Assembly: GCA_030144725.1 (NCBI GenBank)
Contig: JASKMD010000029.1
Span: forward strand, 3,666,210 to 3,730,209
Direction of reading: 5' to 3'
Length of the DNA stretch: 64,000 nt
From: Haematococcus lacustris
Taxonomy: Eukaryota; Chlorophyta; Chlorophyceae; Chlamydomonadales; Haematococcaceae
In this document: piece after piece, positions 1-8,600 of the stretch
Position numbering within the stretch: the stretch's first letter is position 1
Layout: every line of letters begins with the position of its first letter
Made by a program: the position numbers and the translations under genes
Notes under the pieces: generated by a model
Databases searched by the model: none
What the model was told of the DNA's origin: nothing
What the model saw: the letters and a program-made list of their open reading frames with translations, nothing else

Positions 1-2450
1 CCCTCCCTTACCCCACCCCACCCCAAATAACCCCATTACCCGCACCCTATCCCTCCCTGCTTGCCTCATCTGCCTGCCCACCCCCTCCCCCACATCCCTC
101 AGACCTTTGCCTTGGAAGCGGGAGCAGGAACAGCACTGTGGCGTGCCGTCCTGCAGGTGGTGGGTGCAATAGGGCTCCCGCCAGAAGGCCTGCTCCTTAT
201 ACTCCACGCGCCCGTCAGGCCGCTCCGGAATGAACTGCTGGCAGATGTGGCACACGGGGTGGAAGCGGTGGCGGAAGCAATCCCTGTGGGCATCACATGG
301 GGTAAGGTCACACCAGGCCAAGTCCGGTCACATTAGGTCACACCAGGTCACTCCAAGTCAAGTCGAGTGTGGTCAAGCTGGGCCCCCACCCAGCCCCATG
401 GGCTGATCTGGCACCCCAACCATGCTGGCAGCTGATAAAGGGAGCTAAGCTGCATGACCCAGCCATCTGCCCTGTCTCATCTGCCCTCTCGATCTGCCCA
501 GCCATCTGCCCCTTCTGCACCCCTTTACCCCTGGCTCCCTGCCCCTGCTGCTCCTCCTGTCCCTCCAGCCCCAGCTGTCCCTGCTGCCCCTGCTGCCCCT
601 GTACCTCCTGAGCACCACCCGCCATGAGCCCCGCTGCCCCCTGCATGCCCCCTGCGGCCAGGTGACTCACATGTGGTATGGCCAGCCGTCTTGTGCCCCA
701 ATAGCGAACTGGGTGTTGCCGCCCTGGTTGATGGCCTCCTCACAGAAGCCACACACGAAGCAGGCCGGGTGCCAGCGGCGCTGCAAGGCGCTGAGGTATG
801 AGCCCAGCAGGGCCCGCCCACACCCCGCACACCCTGTAAGGTCAGGGTGCAGCTGGCGGGCAGGTGGGGCGCCTGCTCCTGGGGCCCTGCGAGAGGGGGG
901 CCCAGTGGTTGGGGGGGTGGGGGCGGGGCGGCTGTTAAGGGGGGCCTGGGTGGCGCCCCCTGCCACAGAGAATGGCGGGGAAGGTGGGGGGAGGGCGGCA
1001 GGTTTAGGGGGTGGCGGCAGCCCGGGAGGGGGGTGCCCTGGGTGGTGGGGGCTGCCTTTGAGGCGCCCATGAGCTTGGCTGACATGGATGGCAGAGCTGG
1101 GAGGGGCTGTGGGCCGGGCTGGGACTGGCTGTGAGGTCCAGGACGGCTGCTGGGATGTGGGGGGGCCACGGGGGGGGGGAGGGCCTGCTGCGGGGATGTG
1201 GGGGTAGTGGCTGCTGGCGGGGGCGTGGTGCGAGGCGGCTGCGCTGGCGGCTGGCGCTGGGCGCCCGGGTGGCAAACTGGAGGGCCGGCTTGCTGAGCTC
1301 CCTGGGTCAGGGGTCAGGGGTCAGGGGTCAGGGGTCACCCGCAATATGCATGTGTGGATATCCAAGCGTCTCATACTGCCTGTCAGAATGCACTATTCAG
1401 CAGCACATGCATGGATCAGTGAAGCTTGTCAAGGCAGGCTAAACTGGCCGCTAGCGCTCTCCAGGCGCCTTACCCCCCTTGAGGCATGAGGCATGTGACA
1501 GGGGGATGGCCTCTTTGTCATACAGGAGTGTGCACTATACTATGCTACAGCTGGGGAAGGGAAGAAGCAGGGTGCAGGTGCAGGGTGCAAGATCCACCTC
1601 TCCCCCTCACAGCACTGCTGCACTCAGCCTGGAGCCCACGCTGTGCGGGGCTGAGCTAGCACCCTACGTGACGCCCCCAAGGGCCCGCACGCCAGTGCAC
1701 ACAGGCATCACACTGCCGGGCAGGCCCAGCAGCAGCATTAAAGCGCGGCGCAGCCCTTCCCTGCCAGCTGAGCGTAACAAGGCTGCCCAGGCTGAGCAGG
1801 CAGCTGAGCCCACCCAGCCCACCAGGGGCACAGGCTAGAGCAAGGGAAGGCTGACGAGCCAGGCACTACAGCCAGGCAGGTGGGTGGACAGGGACTGCAA
1901 CACAGCGCTGAACATGCGGCGCATGGGTAGAGCAGGTGGTGCCTGCAGAAGCTGTGCTGGTAGCATGGGCAGCTAGCTGGTAGGTTGCCTTGTCTTCACC
2001 CTTGCCCGTGCCTAGGACTCCTGCTCAAAGGCCGAGGCTGTGGCTGTTTCCACTGCATGCCGGGGTGTGAGCATGGCAGCTACAGTGATGATACAGGAGA
2101 CTAGCAGCTTGTGAAACATGTCACAAGCTGCTAGCATCCTGTATCATCAAGTGAGCAAGCAGGTTGCCCAAGCAGCTTCGGCGCTTCAGTGTGGTTTTGA
2201 GTGGAGCTTGGGCTAAAGGCCCACCTGAGGCCTGCATCCCAGCGCGGCTGCCGTTGGCTACTGGCTGTGAGGGTGCACGCCGCGACGAGCCTGCGGCCAG
2301 TTGAAGCGCGGTGGGATTACACGAACCCTGGACGGTCTCACGGAGCTGCGCGCGTCGTACCGCACCCTCATTGAGGGACGCGGATATTGCAAGAGCCAGT
2401 GCCAACTGCTCCTGCTCCTCCTCTACAGAGGTGGGAGCGTGCCGGTGCAT
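1..2450 (-). CDS. DA1-like protein (UIM plus tandem LIM), partial
   Basis: Plant DA1-family proteins are ubiquitin-binding, ubiquitin-activated peptidases that limit growth; they carry N-terminal ubiquitin-interacting motifs, a tandem LIM region and a C-terminal zinc peptidase. Three pieces are visible. Near 2364-2450 an ATG-initiated exon encodes a UIM-like stretch (EEEQEQLALALAISASL), followed by a GTGCGG donor. The exon ending at 671 (open back to 1275) encodes a proline-rich linker and then the first LIM zinc half (CAGCG, WHPACFVCGFC). After a GTGAGT intron, the exon starting at 283 continues with CDAHRDCFRHRFHPVCHICQ, the FIP/EYKEQAFWREPYC segment and CCSC, closely following the DA1 LIM region; the phase across this intron agrees (AT|G). 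The peptidase lies beyond the left edge. Exons between 1280 and 2360 are unresolved, so joining the UIM exon to the LIM exons is inference. The LIM call is firm. Confidence 0.75.
1304..1337. repeat. Heptanucleotide GGGTCAG-type tandem repeat
   Basis: About five copies of a 7-bp unit lie directly upstream (minus-strand sense) of the DA1-like LIM exon, probably in an intron. From here to about 2080 I see no exon I can support. Confidence 0.8.
2086..2149. repeat. Near-perfect 29-bp-arm inverted repeat (hairpin)
   Basis: The left arm 2086-2114 and right arm 2121-2149 are reverse complements at 27 of 29 positions, separated by a 6-nt loop (aacatg). The two mismatches are adjacent. It lies between the UIM-like and LIM exons of the DA1-like gene, so probably in an intron. 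It could be a small foldback element, a miRNA-like precursor or a chance remnant of an inverted duplication. Confidence 0.85.
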
Positions 2451-3128
2451 CTTCCTGTGTTACGTGCGCCGTCCAGCTCTCAGAACAACGTCAAGACTCC
2501 TCGCTCAGAAGGTTCACGCGATGGAAGGCGTCGCCTAGAAGTGATTGCATGCGGTGATGTGAACAGAAAACAAACAATTGGCTATGTCGTGCCGTAAGAC
2601 TTGGAATGTCTTCTAAAGTAATGTAGACTTGGGTGGCGAAAGATGTCGGCTGAGAGAGGGGCCGGAGCGGAGCATAAGCGGAGGCATAATGACACCAAGG
2701 GGTCTTTGGATTGTCTTCCACAATCACAGTGATGTGATCCGCTCGCTTGTCTGCCAGTGAGGGCGATAGATCCTCTGCTCCTCAAGCTAGGCAGCTTGTG
2801 TCATGGCTGCAGTAGTGACAATCCTGAATAGGCACCTGGTTTACTGGCCATCTTAGTGTGTGTGTGTGTGTGTGGCGATGCCTCCGACACATTTAAGGAC
2901 CACCTCCTTGGGGCCTCCACCTCGCCCTGCAGCCCAGCCACAGCTTCTGTTCCCCGGCAGCCAAACATAACTCACTCAACAGGGAACAACATGTTTGACT
3001 GTGGCTAATCTCCCTCAGCTACAAACAAATTGAACCGTGATTACAGCTTCTCCTCATCGGCCATACGGCACATGGACTGCTGGCCGCTGGTGCAGCAAAG
3101 TATATGTGTTGTGCTTCAAACCAGCTCT

Positions 3129-3174
<46 letters not shown>

Positions 3175-3222
3175 TAGTAGCAACGGCAGTGTAACACGGC
3201 AGACCAGGCCACGAGCACAGTG
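2451..3222. other. Intergenic stretch between DA1-like gene and retrotransposon
   Basis: No convincing gene. It contains a short (GT)n run near 2860-2876 and the (CAG)n tract listed separately. If the retrotransposon keeps a 3' LTR it should lie here, but I could not match it to anything beyond 10398. Confidence 0.5.
3131..3173. repeat. (CAG)n microsatellite, about 14 copies
   Basis: An uninterrupted trinucleotide tract just downstream of the retrotransposon coding region. Confidence 0.95.
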
Positions 3223-3440
3223 TCACGTGATAAGATGCATGTGTTGCTGAGCAGCCAGTGGTCTGGCAGAGTGGCGGCTGTGACGGTGCTTGCTGCTAGG
3301 TGCCTGGGCAACTCTGAACCCAGGGGCATCAGCCAACCCATCCAGGTCAAGCAGGTGGCAAGGAGATAGGTTGGAGATGTGCTCATTGAACTGGGTGCCA
3401 CACTTGCCCGTGAGCACTGCCACCCCCGCTGTCCTTGACT
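3223..3440 (-). pseudogene. Out-of-frame C-terminal tail of the retrotransposon Pol
   Basis: After the integrase frame stops at 3383, a third frame carries VLTGKCGTQFNEHISNLSPC and CHLLDLDGLAD, which reads as the natural continuation of a gypsy integrase C-terminus. The shift falls at a G-rich run (GGGGG, near 3428-3432), so it may be a natural indel or a homopolymer sequencing error. The frame ends at 3223. Confidence 0.6.
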
Positions 3441-5368
3441 ACCACCACCCGATAGATCTCTGGGCGTGCCTCTAGCTGCAGCATGTTGTGCTTGGCAGCC
3501 AGGCGGAGATAGACAAAGTCACCTGGTTTGAAGGAGCGGGCTGCTGGCTGGTAGCTGCCGGAGCGAGTCATGGCATACCTCAGCTGGTCCCGGTGCTGAG
3601 CGACAGCCTGGTTGTCCATGGCGATGACCATGTTGTCAGTGACAGCAGCTGCACGGTGCATCACCAGCTCGGCAGCCAGCTCTGGGTCGTCGAAGTTGAT
3701 GGGTTGCTCCACCCGCTCAGCTATGGCTGGGGGAACCACAGGCTTGCGCGCAAACAACAACTCGTAGGGTGTCATGCGAGTGCTTTCCTGGGTGGAACAC
3801 CTGTACCCCAGAGCAATCATGGGCAGAGCATCATCCCACTGGTCAGTGACACGGTTGCTGGTGCAGTGCTTGCGCAGGCATGCCTTGACAGTTTGCACAC
3901 ATCGCTCAGACAGCCCATTGCTCTGAGGGTGGTTGGCAGAGGTGGTTCTGTGATCGATGAGAGCGCGCTGCAGCAACTCAGCAAAGGCACCCTGGAACTC
4001 TGTGCCCCCGTCAGTGACGACTTCAGCACAGGCACCATAGCGTCCTAGCACGTGATGCGCAAAAGCTGAGGCTGTGGTGGCTGCCTCCTTATTGGGGATG
4101 GGGATGATCTCGACCCATTTAGACAAATGCTCAATGCAGACCATGATGTACTTGTGGCCAGAGCGGCTGGGGATGAAAGGACCACAGAGGTCTACACCCC
4201 AGCGGTAGAAGAGGGCACGAATGGGTAGGCTGTGCAGCTCAGGGGATTTGGCATTGAATGCAGCTTTGACCCTGTCACAGGCGGTGCAACGTGCCACAAC
4301 AGCCTGAGCATCAGCTGCCAACCCACGCCACCAATAGGTGTGCTGCAGCAGAGCTGCCGTGCGCCTGCCACCAAAGTGCCCAGTGTTGTTGTGCATGGTG
4401 GACACTAAGTGTGGGCGCTCAGCAGGAGCAGGGACAATGCGAGTGCTGCCGTCTGCCATGCGCCTAAGCAGCTTGTGGCTGTCCCAGACATAAGCCTGTG
4501 CGCGACGCTGTGCCCGACGCTGCTCTGCATGCGGCAACCCAGCAGGCAAGGTGTGGTGCTGAAGCAACTGCATTGTGGCTGTGTCGTCGTGAATGTCACG
4601 CTCGGTGTCAGCAACATCAGCAAGCTGGGCAATGATAACTGCTGGCTGCGCCGCTACGGGTGTGGGCAGGACTGGATACGGTGCTGGGAGAGGCGAGCAG
4701 GTCTGGTTGGTGCTGGTGTGAGAGCTGAGCATCAGCTGTGCACCCCCCCCGACAGCGACAGCCAAGGCGTGCGAGGCCGTGCAGAGAGAGAGGCAGTTAT
4801 GTGCATGGTCACGCAGCAGGTGGGCACGGTGCAGAGCAGCTGAGATAGCATACAAACTCCCTGCAGTTGCGGCGTCCATGCAGCGCTCTGTGATAGCGTG
4901 CCGCTCCTCAGGGGAAATGGTGGGCTCATGAGGTTTGCCTGCTGCAGGGAGGAGGGCACCTCTCCCCCGAAAGGGCGCAGTGGGGACAGCTGAGACAGGT
5001 GAGATAATGTCAATCAGCGAATGAGCGGACCGAGGCTGAGCATGCTGCAGGACAGCACTGAGGTGGTTGGGGTCGCAAATGTTGGTCCACCAGTCACGCA
5101 TGTGGTGGGTGCGAGCACCTAGCTGTGCAGCATCCAAGCAAAGTGGGGTGCCAATGCTGGTGCAGACCTCTGCGAATTGACTGCGGTTGGTTTGGGAGTT
5201 GTGCTGGCGAGTTGTGTTGACAAGGACATACCCAGGGCGTAGCAGGGGTTGAAGCTGCTGTAAGCAGCCCACCAGCCGCATGGTGGAAAGGAAGGTGCTG
5301 GATACCGGGCCATGCAGCCCAGCCAGGCTGCCAGGATTGGGAAGGTGCGGATACTCCCACCCGGCCAC
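3383..5368 (-). CDS. Retrotransposon Pol, second segment (rest of MTase-like domain, integrase)
   Basis: A 661-codon frame, open further upstream and overlapping the first segment in another frame. The first ~190 codons resemble the catalytic-to-target-recognition part of a DNMT: LVVAGWEYP at the motif IV position, then GSLAGLHGP, PGYVLVNTTRQ, FAEVCTSIGTPLCLDAAQLG, ARTHHMRDWWTNI and SPEERHAITERCMDAA. Next come a HHCC zinc finger (HNNTGHFGG ... CTACDR) and a retroviral-type integrase core: VDLCGPF with its Asp, VTDGGTEFQG with its Asp, and HPQSNGLSERCVQ with its Glu. An SH3-like C-terminal part follows (FKPGDFVYLRL). The frame stops just past a run of G residues; similarity resumes in a different frame. 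Confidence 0.9.
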   Translation of the reverse strand: MAGWEYPHLPNPGSLAGLHGPVSSTFLSTMRLVGCLQQLQPLLRPGYVLVNTTRQHNSQTNRSQFAEVCTSIGTPLCLDAAQLGARTHHMRDWWTNICDPNHLSAVLQHAQPRSAHSLIDIISPVSAVPTAPFRGRGALLPAAGKPHEPTISPEERHAITERCMDAATAGSLYAISAALHRAHLLRDHAHNCLSLCTASHALAVAVGGGAQLMLSSHTSTNQTCSPLPAPYPVLPTPVAAQPAVIIAQLADVADTERDIHDDTATMQLLQHHTLPAGLPHAEQRRAQRRAQAYVWDSHKLLRRMADGSTRIVPAPAERPHLVSTMHNNTGHFGGRRTAALLQHTYWWRGLAADAQAVVARCTACDRVKAAFNAKSPELHSLPIRALFYRWGVDLCGPFIPSRSGHKYIMVCIEHLSKWVEIIPIPNKEAATTASAFAHHVLGRYGACAEVVTDGGTEFQGAFAELLQRALIDHRTTSANHPQSNGLSERCVQTVKACLRKHCTSNRVTDQWDDALPMIALGYRCSTQESTRMTPYELLFARKPVVPPAIAERVEQPINFDDPELAAELVMHRAAAVTDNMVIAMDNQAVAQHRDQLRYAMTRSGSYQPAARSFKPGDFVYLRLAAKHNMLQLEARPEIYRVVVVKDSGGGSAHGQVWHPVQ

Positions 5369-5630
5369 AACCAGCCACTGATGTGGACCGCGCGCACCAC
5401 ATCCTGGGGCAAAGAGGTGAGTGCAGAGGCATAAGCAGCAGGGGGCAACAGCCCAGGGAAGGTAGCTGACAGCTGAGAAAGACGGTGGAGGATGAGATGC
5501 TGGCAGGCAGGAGATGTGTCACAGTAGATGTAGCGCAGAATGTGTACACCATTGCGGAGCAGCATTTCTAACCCAGCTCCAAGACCCCCATGCAACTCAA
5601 GCAGCACCACCCCTTCTGCTGCCACTGCCG
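4840..5630 (-). other. Cytosine-5 DNA methyltransferase-like domain inside the retrotransposon
   Basis: Motif I (LLELHGGLGAGLE followed by YIYCDTSP) lies at nt about 5612-5530 in the upstream frame. The motif IV position (VVAGWEYPHLPN), a Ser-rich RSSTF-like segment (GPVSSTF), a motif VI-like ENV position (VLVNTT), and IGTPLCLDAAQLGARTHHMRDWWTN are in the downstream frame. The layout fits the DNMT3/DRM group best (compare DNMT3 FDGIATGL and SAAHRARYFWGNLPG). The Pro-Cys catalytic pair expected at motif IV is not seen; the residues there are Glu-Tyr-Pro, so this copy is probably not an active enzyme. Retrotransposons that captured DNMTs have been described, as I recall, in dinoflagellates and charophytes. 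Placement in a chlorophyte-like genome is inference from this window. Confidence 0.72.
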
Positions 5631-8600
5631 GAAAGAAAGAGGAGGCCACACATGTAGTGTTGATGGCAAGTGGCATGCGCACAGCGCAAGAGTCAGGTAA
5701 GCCAGAAGTGACTCCCAACTGGGCTGTAGCGGGGGAGGTTGCAATGAGAATGTGCTGAGCTGCTCGGACCCAGCTGGTGGCACGGTGGGTGAGAGTGTGG
5801 TAAGCGGCGGAAGGATAGGAGGAGTGTGTGTTGGGTTCGTGGTGATAAGCATCTGTCACACTTCCCTGGTTGCCGAGCAGGAGGTCGTCAGAGGTGATGG
5901 CGGCCAAGGCAGCTGAAAGGGTAGGTGTGGGCAGGTTAGGAGGGCTGGTGGTGGCAGCGCCACGCATAAGGGAGGCAAGGGCAGGAGGCGGGTCGAGGCA
6001 GGCGCCAGTGGAATCCGCGCAGGTGGGCCTGGGGAAGCGTGACAGGGAGTCAGCATTCTGGTGGGTAACCCCAGGACGGTGCTTGACGGTAAAGTCGTAC
6101 TCCTGCAGCTGCATGGCCCAGCGTGCCACCTGGCCAGAGTGGTGTTGCCCAGACATCAGCCAAGACAAAGGCTGGTGGTCAGTGACAATGGTGAAGTGCC
6201 TGCCATGAAGGTAGAAGCGGAGGGTTTTGACAGCCCACACCACAGCTAGCATCTCGCCCGTGTAGCTGGCATAGTTGCGCTCATGCACGTTGCAGCTGCG
6301 GCTGCAACAAGCCACCATGTACTCATCCCCGTTGGTGTCCACCTGCCCTAAGATACCCGCACAGCCCTCCCGAGACCAGTCAGTGTGCAAGACAAGGGGG
6401 CGCTCAGGGTCAAAGCGGCGCAGCACTAAGCCAGGAGTGCAAATCCTGTCTTTGAGTGTGCTGTAGGCGGCCTGCTGCTCACTACCCCAACACCACGCCA
6501 CCCCTTTCCTTGTGAGAGAGGTGATGGGGGCAGCAATGATGCTGAAGTCAGGAATGTAGCAGCGATAGTAGTTGAACACACCCATGGCTGTGCGAAGGCT
6601 GGATACATCAGTGGGGGCAGGCATGTCACGCAGCGCCTGGCACTTTGCCTGAGTGGGGGTAAGCCCATGGACGGAGACGTCATGGCCGAGGTATTCCACA
6701 CGGTCAGCGGCCAGGATAGTCTTCTCAGGGTGCGCGAACATGCCAATGGTCTGCAACATCTGCAGCAGGGTTTGTACGTGCTCACAGTGTGCCTCAAAGC
6801 TGTCACTGTACACAAGCACATCATCAATGAAGGCCATGCAGCAGTGGGACAGGCCGGCGCTGGTGATGGCTGCGTCCATGACACGCTGGTACTCAGCGCT
6901 GGCATTTTTCAGCCCAAACGGCATGCGAGTGTAGCAGTACAGGCGGTTGCGTGCCCAGAACGCAGTCTTGAGCTGGTCATCAGGGTGCACAGGGATTTGC
7001 AAGAACCCTGAGCGCATATCCAGCTTGCTGAACCACCTGGCGCTGCCCACCCTGGCAAACATCTCCTCTGGCAGAGGCAACCCATACCGGTCAGACTTGG
7101 TGGCGTCGTTGAGCCGCCGGAAATCAATGCAGAACCGGGTGTCTGTCCACTGCCCCTGAGCATCTTTCTTCATGGGCAGGGTGGGTGCTGAGGCATAGTC
7201 GCACGGGCCAGTGACGGGCTGGATGATGCCTGCCTCCTCCAGCTCCTGGACCTTCTTGTCAGTCACTTGCAGCTCCAGGTCAGAATAGCGGCGGGGCTTG
7301 GTGATGATGGGATCTGTGGTGGACAGCTCAATGCGAAAAGCACCACGTGGGCCCTTGTAACCAGTGAGGTCACTCAGAGAATGAGCAAAAGCACCAGGAT
7401 GAGCTGCAACCAGAGCCGCCATGCGATGTGCTTGCTGCAGGGATAGAGCCGCATGCTGAGCCAACAGCACACCATTGGGCAGCTGGGTGTATTGCTGTGG
7501 GGAGGGATTGACAGCAGGACCATCAGGCAACACCATGGTGATGGCAGAGCGCCGGGCTGCAGCGGTGCCCACAGCCAGGTGGGATGCTGAAGGCTGCGGT
7601 GCGCTGGTTGGCATAGACATGCGCTGAGCTGCAGGGTCTAGTGCTGAGGAGGGGACAGAAGTAACAGCTGCCCCTCCCCCCCTGCGGGTGACTGGCTGGG
7701 CTGGGCTGCGCACCGGTTTCACCCCTGATCCTGCTGGTATGGGTGCATCACCGGCGGCCACCCTGCTCAAGGCGCCCTCTACAGCTGCTAGGTCACCCCC
7801 ACGGCTGACTGCGCTGGGTGTGGTGGTGCCAGACGCTGCAAGAGGTGTCCCCACTTGCGCATGCACCAAAGGCGAGGTGTGAATCATGGCAGAGGCGGTG
7901 CCGCTGGTTGCACAGGGCTGAACCTGGCTGTGGGACACGGCAGTGCAAGCCACAAGCAGCTGGCTGCTGCCCATGGGCGCTGAGTATAGGAGGGGAAGGC
8001 AGCCTTTGGGCCCAGTGACTGGCAGTGAGTGAGAGGTGCGGACGTCTCCATGGCTGTGCAGCCGGGGGCAATAAGAGAACTGCCGGTCGTACACATCGCA
8101 CACGCCCTTGGTCTGCGAGAGGAAGTTGGCTCCAAGCAGCAGGTCGTAAGCAAGGGGGCTACCAGGAGGCATGACAATGGCCTCCAGGTCGTGCACCATG
8201 GCATGGGGAGTGCCATAGCTGAGACTCACGCGCAGGGTGGCAACCTGGGTGGCTAAGGCCTCTGCACCACTCGCAGTGGACAAGCGACGGCTGCAAGGGG
8301 TGAGGGGCAGGTTCAGCGCGGCTGCACACTCATGGGAAATAAGGCAGCTGTCACTGCCCCCGTCCAGCATGACACCCTGGAGCAGATGCAGCTGGCCCTC
8401 ACTGTCAGCCACTGCACACCCTGACTGCACCGTGACGTTGGAGAAGTAGGTGAGGTGTTGGTTGGGCACGGCGGTGTGGCAGGCAGCACGCACAGCGGCC
8501 GCTCGTGGAGGTTCAGCAGCGATGTGAGCAGCAGTGTCAACAGGTGCGACACTGGGCGAGAGGTGCTGCTCAATACGCGTCACACGCTGAGCAAGGTGCT

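Noticed and set aside
3488..4048. 186-codon plus-strand ORF
   Set aside because: Antisense shadow of the integrase coding region.
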